Source of the DNA: Priapulus caudatus
Taxonomy: Eukaryota > Priapulida > Priapulimorpha > Priapulimorphida > Priapulidae
Assembly (NCBI RefSeq): GCF_000485595.1
Contig: NW_014578468.1
Span: 26,653-71,311, forward strand
Reading direction: 5' to 3'
DNA: 44,659 nucleotides
The notes under the pieces are model-generated. The model ran no database searches. It was not told the origin of the DNA and was given only the letters and a program-made list of their open reading frames with translations. A program made the position numbers and the translations under genes. This document shows, in pieces, positions 1 through 10,182 of this stretch (position 1 is its first letter; the number at the start of each line of letters is the position of its first letter).

Positions 1-329
1 TTTTCTTACGTGCTAATTCTCATTCAAGAGAGCGAGCAATTCGCGGAGCGGGGCACACGTACGCACGTGCAGCATTCTTACCGCGAGCATACACGGGGCA
101 CGGCATATTTGCAAGCGCCAGCATACATGTGATTACATTGTATAAGCGAACCAGACAATGCGTCTAGACAATACGCCTGTCTCCAGTGTACTGTGGAGGC
201 ATGTAAAATGAACGCGAGCGATGAGAGTTTCGAAGTAAAGGCAAACAATTGTCATAATAAAAAAATGATGAAATTTTCTTCATTTTTTGATGTATTTTGT
301 TCAAATGTTAAAAACACGGGACACACATG

Positions 330-391
330 CGTCCCGGAAGGTCGTACGGGACGCAGGACACATTGGCAAAATCGGGACGTCTGGTCACCCT
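330..391. mobile_element. possible hAT-type transposon or MITE terminus
   Basis: The block holds two copies of a GGGACG-type word and ends at 391 with CTGGTCACCCTG. A terminus ending in CCCTG, with CAGGG on the other strand, is typical of hAT elements and their MITEs. No matching opposite terminus is visible in the window, so either the partner lies beyond position 1 or this is a solo fragment. Confidence 0.3.
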
Positions 392-1207
392 GATTGCTAG
401 CTAGCTGCACTGGTGCTCACTGTTTCGGATCCGAAGCGAAACTGCCAACTATTCCATGAAGATGATCAGTATTTTAATCGACAGTGTAATATTTAGTGCT
501 TGTAAGTTTTATTTATGTCATTGTCTCTGTCTCTCTTACGCAACGAAATAATTGAACTTAGTCTTAGACATATGGCTGCTTTTTCTTTTAAGCATGCGTA
601 CCCAGCGTACTTGTGTTGATATTAATTATGGTTCTACGTTATCTTGATTAAATCTGCCATATTTTATTTTACAGTTTCAAAGCCTGCCGACATTTGAACT
701 TTTATGAGATTAAATGTATATGTTTTATTTTAACATGAAAAGCCAATGTGTTGTTGTTTTATTACAGTTACTTGTTTTATTATTTGCATGCTCTGTGACT
801 TTGATCTCTTGAACGCTGCACTGATCGATAGCATGTGCAGCGCGCGGTGTTTAGCAAATATATAGACGTGAACAGTAGAAAAAATGGTATGCAAGATTCT
901 GCCGTGAAGAATTTTGATGGCCGGGATGGATAATTAAATTGTATGCCTCAATCATCAAATGTCAGTTGTGGCATCGTGTGTGGGTTTGTTTAAAGACTTA
1001 GTGCAAGTGGCATCAGACGGCGCCAAATTTTCAAATAAATTACATACGATGCATTTGAAAGTAAAGATTTATAATTGTTTGCTTCTTTGTTTTTTTTTCG
1101 GGCCACGCAGATTTCATTGGGGCCACCAAAAATTGAAAATAATGATTTTTGGGGTGGCCGATCGGGCCATGAAAAAAAAGTTAGTGTCGAGCCTTGCTTA
1201 TAATGCA
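392..1207. other. non-coding stretch, nothing recognised
   Basis: AT-rich sequence with short open frames of random composition on both strands. I see no conserved protein motif, RNA fold or strong repeat here. Confidence 0.5.
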
Positions 1208-1440
1208 CAGACATAACAGAAGCTCTTAACCTCTTACCCTTACTAATCACTAACCCTTACCCTAAACTCTAACACTTCCCTCCCCTAACTCTGAACAAAT
1301 CGTAACCTCTAATCACAGATAACAGAAGCTCTATACTTACCCTTACTCTATCAGTTAACCTTACCTAACTACACTTTACCCTAACTCTAACACTAACAAA
1401 TGTAAACCCCAATCACAGCGTAACAGAAGCCACGGCAAGT
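1208..1440. repeat. degenerate telomere-like (CCCTAA-type) tandem repeat
   Basis: The stretch is rich in CCCTAA/CCTTAC/CTCTAAC variants. It also carries a longer period of about 110 bp: a TAACAGAAGC word recurs at about 1216, 1322 and 1430, each copy followed by CCCTAA-like sequence. This resembles an old interstitial telomeric or telomere-derived satellite. The repeat is too diverged to call a functional telomere. Confidence 0.5.
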
Positions 1441-2021
1441 GGCGCTGTTAGCGTGTAAGCTATTCATGTAGCCTGCATGCAAGATAGGCTGAGCAAGGCG
1501 TGGTGAGTAGCCAGCTCTGACGTGTCTACGTGCCGACCCGGTTGCAGTCACAGAGAAATATCCATTTATACATCGGCTACTATGTCAGAAATCGAAACGG
1601 AGAAATCAGCGTTTTTCTATTTTTCACAATGAGTGACCGCCTGTGTGCAAAATGGTTGAACGTATGTGATATATCTATTGTTAGTACTTACTGCGACATA
1701 TCCATGACTAACTGACACCACTAAATTGGTAAAATGTTCCATGCACCTTGAGAAATTCTGAGAAATTACGAGGTTACTATTGCAGAACGCGCGAATTCCG
1801 CTCATCCTGACGTCGCAAAGCTAATATGTCAACAAACGCGCGCGATGTACCGCACTATAGGAAGGTGTGTTGCGAGGTGTTAGAAATATTTTGGGCGTGG
1901 GATACTTGTTGGATCACTAGCAGATGTACATGAATGTACATGAATACATGTAATGACAGCTGTAGCAGGGTTGAAGCTTAATTATACCGGCTTAGTTAAT
2001 ATCATGGTTGTATCATGTCTC

Positions 2022-2040
2022 TGACGTCATAATGACGTCA
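2022..2040. promoter_or_regulatory. paired CRE-like sites (TGACGTCA x2)
   Basis: Two perfect TGACGTCA palindromes lie at 2022-2029 and 2033-2040, 11 bp start to start, about one helical turn. TGACGTCA is the full consensus site of CREB/ATF bZIP factors. They lie about 730 bp upstream of the zinc-finger frame. Function is inferred only from the motif. Confidence 0.4.
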
Positions 2041-2578
2041 GCCGCTGCTTACTACACATGTACGCGGGCAAGCAAAAATGCTCTGACAGTTCACATGTAC
2101 CGTTATATGGAGAAATTAGCATGTACACAGGTGGCACATAGTGTTAGCCATCGAATAAAGTTGAAAACGAAAAATCGATGAAATTTCATGCACAACGTGG
2201 AGAGTATCCTTAAGACTTGAGCCACCAAAGTTATTTGTCAGCCACCAATAAAAAACTATAGTCACCGTTCACTTTATCGTATGTGCTAAGCAAGGCATAA
2301 ACAGGTGATGGGTAAGATGTACGAAAACATCTTATGACACGACACTGCAATTTGACGATTTCATTAGTCAATTGTAATTTTCTGAGCGGGAAAACCATTC
2401 GCCAATTGTATTCGTCACTTAGTGTCATAAAATCGCCACTGTTATTTATTCAGCGCATTTTGCGATGGTGGCAAACGCCAGCAGTAGCCCTGCCATAGTT
2501 CGATTCAAAGGTTTCTCTGTGAGATGCAAGAGCTTTTATTCAACTCTCCGCAAATCACCCACGCGTATTGCTAAATCT

Positions 2579-2590
2579 GGTGACGTCACC
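2579..2590. promoter_or_regulatory. CRE-like palindrome GGTGACGTCACC
   Basis: A 12-bp perfect palindrome with a TGACGTCA core, 178 bp before the zinc-finger ATG. With the pair at 2022-2040 it makes three full CRE consensus sites in under 600 bp. Confidence 0.4.
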
Positions 2591-2767
2591 ACTGGTGGAT
2601 TTGTAGCCGTGACCCCATCGTCGTAGCATACCTTGTTACGTCTGGGGCAGTGACATACAGTGTTGCAGTATGTCAATGATGATATATATTTTTACATCTT
2701 TTTCCCAGCAGGAGAGCGTTAGCGAGAGCTCGAAACGAGGCAGAACTGAGCACCCGCGATCTTTCTG

Positions 2768-3574
2768 ATGGAGCCTTCTCACTCAGATATTCCACGCCCT
2801 AGAGGAGAGAAGTCCTACGTGTGTGCTGTGTGTGGATACGCCGGCTCCAAGCTACGTTATCTCAAGAAACATATGCGCACTCACACAGCAGAGAAGCCAT
2901 ATGCATGTGATAGATGTGAATATAAGTGTTGTACGTCTGATATGCTTAAGACACACATGTACACTCACACGGGTGAAAAGCCATATGCGTGCGATATATG
3001 TGAATACAGGTGTAGCAGCGCCAGTTATCTCAAGGTACACATGCGCACTCACACAGGAGAGAAACCGTTTGGATGTGAGAGATGTGAACACAGATATACT
3101 ACCCTCAGTAATCTGAAGGTACACATGTGCACTCACACGGGAGAGAGGCCGTATGCGTGCGATATATGTGAATACAAATATAGGACCCTCGGTCATCTCA
3201 AGGTACACATGCGCACTCACATGGGAGATAAACCATTTGCGTGCGACACATGTGAATACAGGTGTAGGACCTCCAATGATCTCAGGAAACATATGCACAC
3301 TCACACGGGAGAGAAACCGTTTGCATGTGAGAGATGTGAATATAAGTGTTCTACGTCCGGTACGCTTAAGTCACACATGCGCACTCACACGGGAGAGAAA
3401 CCGTTTGCATGTGAGAGATGTGAATATAAGTGTTCATCGTCAGCTATGCTTAAGTCACACATGCACACTCACACGGGAGAGAGGCCGTATGCATGCGATA
3501 CATGTGAATACAAGTGTACGACCTCCGCTAATCTCAAGAGACACATGCAGTGTGAGTGCGCATGTGTGACTTAA
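2768..3574 (+). CDS. C2H2 zinc-finger protein, 5' part (8 intact fingers plus a truncated ninth)
   Basis: A 268-residue frame beginning with ATG, encoding a tandem array of classical C2H2 fingers (C-x2-C-x12-H-x3-H) joined by TGEKP/TGERP linkers. Such arrays bind DNA in the nucleus. Eight fingers are complete. The ninth (around residues 237-262) keeps both cysteines and the first histidine, then runs into inverted sequence at about 3549 and stops after 'MQCECACVT'. The fingers are near-identical at DNA level in an 84-bp period, so the array grew by recent tandem duplication. Most start CEYKC or CEYRC. No KRAB, BTB or ZAD-type domain is seen in this exon. A splice-acceptor-like sequence at about 2700-2712 leaves open an upstream exon. 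The frame was truncated by the inversion at 3549-3768, and its continuation is at 3769-4208. Confidence 0.8.
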   Translation: MEPSHSDIPRPRGEKSYVCAVCGYAGSKLRYLKKHMRTHTAEKPYACDRCEYKCCTSDMLKTHMYTHTGEKPYACDICEYRCSSASYLKVHMRTHTGEKPFGCERCEHRYTTLSNLKVHMCTHTGERPYACDICEYKYRTLGHLKVHMRTHMGDKPFACDTCEYRCRTSNDLRKHMHTHTGEKPFACERCEYKCSTSGTLKSHMRTHTGEKPFACERCEYKCSSSAMLKSHMHTHTGERPYACDTCEYKCTTSANLKRHMQCECACVT

Positions 3575-3768
3575 GCTTACAGACGTATAACACTTATATT
3601 CACATCTCTCACATGCAAACGGTTTCTCTTCTGTGTGAGTGCGCATGTGTACCTTGAGATAACCAAGTGTAGTATATCTGTGTTCACATATATCGCACGT
3701 GAATGGCCTCTCTCCCGTGTGAGTGCGCATGTGTGACTTAAGCATAGCAGACGTATAACACTTATAAT
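3549..3768 (-). repeat. inverted segment of zinc-finger repeats inside the array
   Basis: About 220 bp of zinc-finger coding repeat lies in reverse orientation. On the minus strand it reads one partial finger, two complete fingers (CDICEHRY and CERCEYKC types) and one more partial, with the same TGERP linkers. The left junction falls inside the inter-finger word at about 3548/3549 and the right at about 3767/3769. The length is close to 2.6 finger units (84 bp each). On the plus strand this segment gives the premature stop that ends the first frame. Confidence 0.8.
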
Positions 3769-4208
3769 CGGGAGAGAGGCCGTACGTGTGCGATATATGT
3801 GAACACAGATATACTACCCTCAGTCATCTCAAGGTACACATGCGCACTCACACCGGAGAGAAACCATTTGCGTGTGACACATGTGAATACAGGTTTACGA
3901 CTACCCTCGGTTCTCTCAAGGTACACATGCGCACTCACACGGGAGAGAAACCGTTTGCGTGTGAGAGATGTGAATACAAGTGTACGACCTCCGGTAAGCT
4001 TAAGTCACACATGCGCACTCACACGGGAGAGAGGCCCTATGCGTGCGATATATGCGAACACAGATATACTACCTTCGGTTCTCTCAAGGTACACATGCGC
4101 ACTCATACGGGAGAGAAGCCATACGTGTGTGACGAGTGTGGATGCAAGTTTACTGCCTGCAGTTCACTGAGTAGACACCGGCGCACTCACTCAAAACCGA
4201 GCGCGTGA
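3769..4208 (+). CDS. C2H2 zinc-finger protein, 3' part (five fingers and natural C-terminus)
   Basis: Open frame with five C2H2 fingers and a short tail ending SKPSA and a TGA stop. It has no ATG of its own before the first finger, so it is the cut-off 3' half of the gene starting at 2768. The second finger has 13 residues instead of 12 between Cys2 and His1, from a 3-base insertion. The last finger differs most (CDECGCKF, linker YVCDECG), as is usual for the terminal finger of an array. This frame differs by one base from the 5' half. Flipping the inverted segment alone would therefore not rejoin the halves unless bases were gained or lost at a junction. Expression as a separate protein is doubtful. 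Confidence 0.75.
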
Positions 4209-6375
4209 TACACGCATCTACGCAGGGCGAATACAGAAACCAGGAACTACATCAAATCGTATAGCATGACAGTATCACTTCGTCTAAAACAATCCTACTG
4301 CGTGCCGCGATATCGCGCTGCCGTCTTTCGTAGCTCATAGTACAGTATTGTGAAGTATATAAATTACATTACTGTCTGATCTCTGTATACTATGATATCT
4401 GGATACCGGCTAGCTAATCCTCTGTCAGCGAGAAAACGACGCCGCTGCGTTGTTACTGGCCGCCATTTTGCGACCACTCCAAACGCTCCGCGCCGGTATA
4501 TGCCCCGTAACATTTAGAATGTAGAAGTAGAAAATGCAGCTTCATTCATCATTCTCATTTGCATCATGAAAACAACAAAGTTATGATGAATACATGACAG
4601 TATATATATATATATATTTATTTATCGGCATATTAAATGAGGGATTAAAATTGTTATGCATGATCATATTTACCACATTGTTTGTGCGTCGTAACGTGGT
4701 ACGTGCAGATATTCGGATATCATTGCAATGCCGCCTGTGGCATGAACATCTCTGTGTACGTATGTTGTATTCATTTATTCATAACACGTGTCACGTAATA
4801 TTGCATGTATAGGTTCTGTAATATTTTTTTTGAACATTTTTCGAAATTGTCATTTCTTTTCGTTCAGCTATTGTCATGAATACAAACGTAACATGTTGGC
4901 ATGTACTTATCGATTGTGTGTTTTATATGGGCACGTGTTGGGTGTGGGCTGCGGGTGTGTGCATGTGTCTGCGTGTGTGTGTATAGATCTTTAGTTGTAG
5001 TCTAACACATTGATGAACGTGACAACTAGGACTGTCATCTGTACTCTTGTCTGCAAGCCAGATACTGTACACTCTGGCATCTTGATGGAATAGTTGAAAA
5101 AATGTTTCAAAGTGCAGAATTGACTTCAATAAGGAAAACGCATTTTTAGAACTTCAAATTTCTCTATGGCTGTCCTGGCAGTACAACGTGGGGTTGTTCT
5201 GTCATTACAATGATAGCCAGCTTTTCGGTGATGTCAAAACATATACAGACGCATTTTGCAGCCAACATATCGAAACTCATTTGCTTGGATCATATGACAA
5301 GGTTCTCTAGGTTTTCATATCAATCATGGGTTCTTTGACAAATACTTATCACCGTACTCAGTCACAACAAATATGGACATATTTCGGCCGTATTGTCACA
5401 TTGACAATATCGAAATTATTAACGAATATTTGGACAGCCGGGCGGCTAGGTCTGGGTAGGAAATAAATATCGCTATGGTTTTATTAAGTTGCATTTAGCA
5501 AGCCTCACGAACCTACGCTCACAGGAGGGCGCAGTGTGTGCTAGTTGCGAGTGATAGTTGTGAGTGAAAGTTTGTCGGTTCTTATGTCGTCTTTGGTCCT
5601 TTTGTTTTTTTTCTTTGTGCACGTCGCCAGTTTTCAGGGCACACCCTGCAGGAGAGCGCAGATTCTGTGATCCACCGACGGACCTCCACCCCACAGAGCA
5701 GCCCACACTGCCGCCGCCACAAAGCAGCCTACACCGTCACAACCTGGTGTCCAGCACCGTAGAGCCGTCGCTGCCTGGTGTCAACCAGCGCAGAGCCATC
5801 GCCACCTGGTGTCCACCACAGAGCTGCCAGCTTGTAAATAATGATAAAATTATAAATAACCAAATCAAAATACGAAATAATACTTTCATAATTAGTAATT
5901 TTGTTGGTATAATAACAAGACGATTTATTGTTCAATGTAGATTTTTGTTAAATAACTTTTTTGGTAAAATTAAATGAGAATTTGTGTTCTTGGAATCCTA
6001 ATCTTGTTGTACTTTTGTCAGCTGTTCTGGTTCTCGTTAGTTCACATACTTTCGCGGTCGGGATCAAACATTCATCTGCGGACAACACACACCATATAAG
6101 CACGTTGATAGCAGAGTTGTACATAGAATGCTGATAACACAGGAGCATGCGACACACGGAGTTATGATCATCAGCGGTAAACAAATCGCGAACAAATGAT
6201 GTAGACAGCTTTGGCAAGAAGTCGTGCGCGCATTCAGACAAAGACAACGACGTGTTACATTTATAATAAGTTACATTTTATATATACACTAGCTGGATAC
6301 CCTGCGTTGCCCAGGGAAATCGGTGGCGTTACTCAGTTGGTGACCGCTGGGTTGAAAGAAGAATACCGAAAATAT
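4209..6375. other. non-coding region downstream of the zinc-finger gene
   Basis: No convincing gene. It contains a YY1-like GCCGCCATTTTG at about 4460-4471, a (TA)n tract at about 4598-4617, and a TG-rich low-complexity patch at about 4938-4984. At 5740-5815 an ACCTGGTGTCCA-type word repeats about every 35-45 bp. Near 6285-6320 the sequence CACTAGCTGGATACCC resembles a motif often seen at the ends of dispersed repeats in invertebrate genomes; I could not assign it. Confidence 0.4.
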
Positions 6376-6612
6376 CTAACTATCTATCCATGCATCCATC
6401 CATCCATCGCATTCCATGCCATCCCATCCCATTGCACTTCATCCCATCCCATCTCATCCCATCCCATCCCATCCCATATCCCATCCCATCCCTTCGCATG
6501 CCATCTCATCGCATCCCAGGCCATGCCATGCCATGCCATGCCATCCCATCCCATGCTATCCAATGCCATGCCATCCCATCGCATGCCATCCCATATCCCA
6601 TCCCATCCCAAC
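6376..6612. repeat. CCCAT pentanucleotide microsatellite
   Basis: About 235 bp built from CCCAT/GCCAT/CGCAT pentamers after a short CATC tract. All three plus-strand frames are open through much of it (His/Pro/Ser-rich), as expected of a 5-bp repeat lacking stops. No protein is implied. Confidence 0.9.
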
Positions 6613-6904
6613 AGTAAAAAATAATAAGAAATCAAAAGATAAAAGTCATTAAAATAAAAAGTCAAAAATTATAAATAATAAAATGAAATTATATAGAAAA
6701 TATAACAATGTTTGACACGTAACCTACATAGGCTTCTGTAAAGTGTTCCCGTCAGTTTGCGCTATCATTATCATCTACCATGGTTTATTCTGGATTTTTA
6801 CTAAACGTTTAAATGTGGTAAAAAAATTTAATTTTAAAATTAACGGTGAATACGGCAGAAGTACATACTAAACAGTCCAAAAGTAAAGAAACAAAGCATT
6901 TTCC
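6613..6904. other. AT-rich stretch, nothing recognised
   Basis: Very AT-rich with runs of A and T, probably the tail of a dispersed repeat. If the tRNA-like block just downstream is a SINE head on the minus strand, this may be its tail. Confidence 0.35.
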
Positions 6905-6985
6905 GAGGTGGGATTCGAACACAGAATCAATGGTTTTGGAGTACGATGCTTTATTCATTCGGCCACTGGGCCGTTATGGTCACAC
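6905..6985 (-). repeat. tRNA-like SINE head or degenerate tRNA pseudogene
   Basis: On the minus strand the block has a perfect B box (GTTCGAATCC, 6911-6920) and an A-box-like TGGCCGAATGAATA (about 6951-6965). Between them lies an anticodon-loop-like CTCCAAA. These are the internal Pol III promoter elements of a tRNA. The acceptor arms do not pair, so it is not a working tRNA gene. A tRNA-derived SINE head followed by an AT-rich tail fits best. Confidence 0.5.
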
Positions 6986-7020
6986 ACGATGGATTCACTC
7001 GTACGTGATGTATAATGTAG

Positions 7021-7095
7021 AGTCCCTTTAATGTAGAATGTATAATGTAGAGTACCCGTAATGTATAATGTAGAGTCCCTTTTTTAGGGACTCTA
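7021..7095. repeat. short tandem repeats ending in a perfect hairpin
   Basis: The word TATAATGTAGAGT(A/C)CC recurs at intervals of about 30 bp. The last copy forms a perfect stem-loop: a 10-bp stem (7071-7080 with 7086-7095) around a TTTTT loop. No adjoining gene is seen, so a terminator role is unsupported. It may be a MITE end. Confidence 0.5.
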
Positions 7096-7879
7096 GTATA
7101 ATGTTAATCTGTACGCCATATATTGATGAAAATAATTTTTATAAATTTTTAACTTTTTAACTTTTTTGAAATTTTTTTTCAGCCAGAACCAACCTCCCAG
7201 ACGTGCTGATTCTGAAAATATATTTAGTTTGCGGCGTTCCTCTAGGTTGTGGAGTTCTCTAGGCGTGATGGGCGTGATGGGCGTGATGGGCGCAGCCCGA
7301 TGATTGGCACGCAGTGCCACGCTTAAACAGGCATCGCCCTCCACCCCTCTCACCAAAGTTTACATCTATTGCGCAGCGCCAGGAATCCTGAGTCTAAACG
7401 TTCACTGCCCGCATCAATCTGTATGTCGGCTGAGATAGCTGGTCTAGATGCGATAGGGGTGATGGTGTGGGTGATAAGTCTATAGAGAGATCCGGTGGTG
7501 TTGAGCGTCGCCGGCCCGTTGGGAATTTTCCCTTCGTAAATCTGATATTTTATGAGACGCGTAAGCCGTTGATACATCAAAATGCGCGCCCTCGAATTTC
7601 CTCGTAAATCTGCATTTTAGTGAGACCGTAAGCCCCGCCCATTATTCCTTATACGGCGTGGACGGCAGAAGCAGCGGGCTGAGCCGAAGGCTTATCCGCT
7701 ATCTGCCGATTTTCCAGACACATAGTCGCCACTCGCCAGCTAGCGCAGTTCGAACGCGTTGCAGCTGTGTGGTGTGTGTGCGCGTGTGTGTGTTACTGTA
7801 CACATGCGGCGCCAGCGCAGTTCCAACGTGTGGGTTTACATAAGGTCAACGCGTTAACGCCTAGCCCAGACGCCTAGTG
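7096..7879. other. non-coding, short local repeats
   Basis: Contains a triple GGGCGTGAT repeat at about 7265-7290. A direct repeat of roughly 32 bp (CGTAAATCTG...GTAAGCC type) lies near 7535 and 7602. No coding signal is seen. Confidence 0.4.
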
Positions 7880-8192
7880 AATGTTTACATGCCACAGCGC
7901 CATCTCTTGGATCATAAAAATAATGAAATTAAATAAGAGATAAAATTAGCCAATCAGGGCCGTCCCCTAGCGGATCACTATCTCTCCATTGTGCAAAATG
8001 TCATGTTTACTTCTTCCTTAGTTAAGTTAGTCCATGTTTCACTGTTATTTAGGAAGAAATGTCAAACTGTGTATTCGCATAATTTCACTCTTGCTCTATA
8101 GTTATATTCCACAATTTTTGCTCTTTGCCCATAATCATTATTTCCCTTAACCTACATTTTTCAGTTCGGACTCTTATCATAACGTTATAACC
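7880..8192 (+). repeat. dispersed repeat family A, copy 1
   Basis: Begins with a word of about 30 bp, AATGTTTACATGCCACAGCG and following, that recurs at 10970. From 8014 onward the sequence matches 11207-11397 closely, with scattered substitutions and small indels. No open frame is conserved between copies, so this is a non-autonomous or decayed element. Confidence 0.65.
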
Positions 8193-8385
8193 GGTGCAAA
8201 TCCACTTTAGCCGTTTAGGCACCTTAGGTATCACGAAATATCCAGATGAGACGGGTGGATACTAGAGAAGCGTTGCCGAAAGGAGGTGTTGATCTCAATT
8301 AGCGCTATAAGCGCAGATCTTGCGCGCAATTCTGCGGCAAGGCGCACGCGACCACGGGAACGTCCTACGACAGTATGCAGCGCTC

Positions 8386-8438
8386 GCAGCTATGATCCGT
8401 GCGCCGAATGAATTGGCCGGCGCACGGATCCATAGCTG
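8386..8438. repeat. short inverted repeat (hairpin arms of about 20 bp)
   Basis: The left arm at 8386-8405 and right arm at 8418-8438 share GATCCGTGCGCC and its reverse complement, plus a GCAGCTAT extension with one base looped out. The 12-bp spacer is AT-rich. It may be the end structure of a small element. Confidence 0.5.
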
Positions 8439-8493
8439 CCAGCGAACAGTCCGCAATTTTAGTGAGGGACACAGAGGGTAGACAATTGGGACG

Positions 8494-8586
8494 TGAACAG
8501 TGTTGACTTGTTATAAAAACATAATTTCTCTCTTCGTAACCGAGCTTGTGACGACAAATTCACAGAAAGACTGACGAAATTCTCGC
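8494..8586 (+). repeat. dispersed repeat family B, copy 1
   Basis: About 93 bp from GAACAGTGTTGACT to ACTGACGAAATTCTCGC. It recurs at 9422-9522 with a few substitutions and indels. No coding content. Confidence 0.6.
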
Positions 8587-9421
8587 GTTCTGCGAACCTT
8601 GCCCAGTAATGGAAATGGCTGCAAGGACAAAGGCTATATAGACTGGGACTCGCTCCCACCTCGATTACCCATCGAGTGACTAAGCTAAGCCGAGAAACAC
8701 GTAGCATACATGCATAAACGCGCACAAACACATACATCGTATTATATGTTAGGACTCTAGGCTATAGGCAGTAAAAAGAACCTGTATATAAATAGAATTG
8801 GAACACTCAGCCTCAGGGTTTTTTCATTTCTTGTATACATGAGCCCTTATGAATTAGTTGTAATAGTGGTTAATTTACGTCCCAGTACACTTACTATTAC
8901 TAGCCTTAGCTATATCAGTCTATGGATCAGTATACAGCAAGTGCCGTACACTACAACTACTTGCAAGTACAACTTCCCGTCACTATGATATTGATAGTAA
9001 TGTAAAAACCCGACAAGACTACATATCAGTGTATGACTGCAAGTCTGCACTGCAACATCAAGGCTGCACTGCAAGATCATAGATTCGACTAGCTCCAAGA
9101 AACGGTATTGCTAGGGTTAGAATACTACGGTGTATTGACGTTGTGTTGGTGTAGGGAGCTATGGATGGAGCTGGCAGTTGGTATATATAGGGGTTGCACC
9201 GTCAAGGTAAGTGCGAGCAGGCGATTCCAAGTTTTTCTGCGAGGTTTTTCTGCACAAGACGAATCGCCGGCCCCCCCCTCGACCGCAGGGGTAGACGAAG
9301 TTTTTGCTATAAGCAGCACGCTGGGACGATGTAATATATGCAAAAATGCTGTACGTACGCTCTCCAAACGATTTGAAAAGAAATACTCATCCAACAGCTT
9401 CGATCTTTGTTTCTATTTGAA
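8587..9421. other. non-coding between repeat-B copies
   Basis: No convincing gene. A TATATATAGGGG sequence at about 9183 could be a TATA box and a CAAGGTAAGT at 9203 a splice donor, but no coding exon with recognisable content is attached. Confidence 0.35.
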
Positions 9422-9522
9422 GAACAGTGTTGACTAACTTGACTTCTTATGAAAACATAATGTCTCTGTTCGTAAGAGAACTGTGTCACGCGAAATCACA
9501 CAGAGACTGACGAAATTCTCGC
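9422..9522 (+). repeat. dispersed repeat family B, copy 2
   Basis: Second copy of the block at 8494-8586, about 930 bp downstream in the same orientation. It shares the GAACAGTGTTGACT start, the CATAATxTCTCT core and the GACTGACGAAATTCTCGC end. Confidence 0.6.
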
Positions 9523-10182
9523 CACGACGCCACGCCACGAAGCGGAGCTTTTCCAGAATCCAGATAACATCGTCATAATCATAATGGCAAACATGAGAAC
9601 ATCAGATTGGTGCGTTAAGATGGATACGGGAAGTTCATGCGGCAGTGACGAGTGCAGGGCTAGACGGCTACCGACCTTCACTCAGCCAACTATCGTTGGC
9701 TACACTGAAGGAGTTTACGCTAGCGTGTCGAACTGTGCACCGCGCGGCAGTCTAGGTCATGGAGCCGAGCATTTAAAAAAAAAAAACTTGAAAAATGGGT
9801 ACGTAGATGGACTTGTTGCGCCATCTATGGGTGGCGATAACTTCCAAATTAATGTCAGGGCATCAACCAGCGAAAAGGAAAATTATTTTTCTACACAAAA
9901 AGGACGCGCGCCGAGCCACACACCAACAAAAACGAGCATTTGGATTTTTATTCTCGCCCTACGTGCAAAGTCGAAAGGCTTCTGCAATCGCCACAACTCC
10001 TCAATTGACCGATTATAGGCCGATATGACAGAACCATGGAAATTGTTCTAAATATAGAGCAGCGAATAAGTCATCATGTCGCCGCGAGGCGGCGTTGGCG
10101 CGCTTCGCGCGGATATCCGGGCTGCAGATCGTCAAGGAATCATATCAATATACGTATATCAAGGAATGATGCAAAACTCTAA
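9523..10182. other. non-coding; two adjacent GC hairpins
   Basis: No credible gene. At 10081-10093 (GCCGC-GAG-GCGGC) and 10098-10110 (GCGCG-CTT-CGCGC) there are two perfect 5-bp-stem, 3-base-loop hairpins in tandem, in otherwise AT-rich sequence. Confidence 0.4.

Larger units (their letters stand above)
1441..2767. other. non-coding upstream region of the zinc-finger gene
   Basis: No credible coding exon is seen. The region holds a short tandem of GTACATGAAT words near 1925-1949 and three CRE-like palindromes described separately. A pyrimidine-rich TTTTTCCCAGCAG at about 2699-2712 looks like a 3' splice acceptor. The zinc-finger frame that follows could therefore be a terminal exon whose 5' exon lies upstream. 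Confidence 0.45.

Noticed and set aside
2852-3304. Minus-strand frame of 150 residues opposite the zinc-finger gene
   Set aside because: Antisense of the 84-bp finger repeats; no motif of its own.
3799-4170. Plus-strand repeat frame out of phase with the fingers
   Set aside because: Frame-shifted reading of the same finger DNA; keeps no Cys/His pattern.
5564-5977. 137-residue frame with a hydrophobic start that might be a signal peptide
   Set aside because: The rest is repeat-like and AT-driven with no motif and no conserved feature.
6211-6665. His/Pro-rich and Trp/Asp/Gly-rich frames over the CCCAT satellite
   Set aside because: A stop-free 5-bp repeat gives long frames in all phases.
6905-6985. 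Functional tRNA gene (Trp-like anticodon loop)
   Set aside because: Acceptor arms do not pair and the D-arm is irregular; SINE head or pseudogene fits better.
7071-7095. Perfect hairpin with T loop as a transcription terminator
   Set aside because: Eukaryotic context, no gene upstream; Rho-independent type termination is not expected.
9584-10018. 144-residue frame downstream of repeat B
   Set aside because: Runs through a poly-A tract, low complexity and no recognisable domain.
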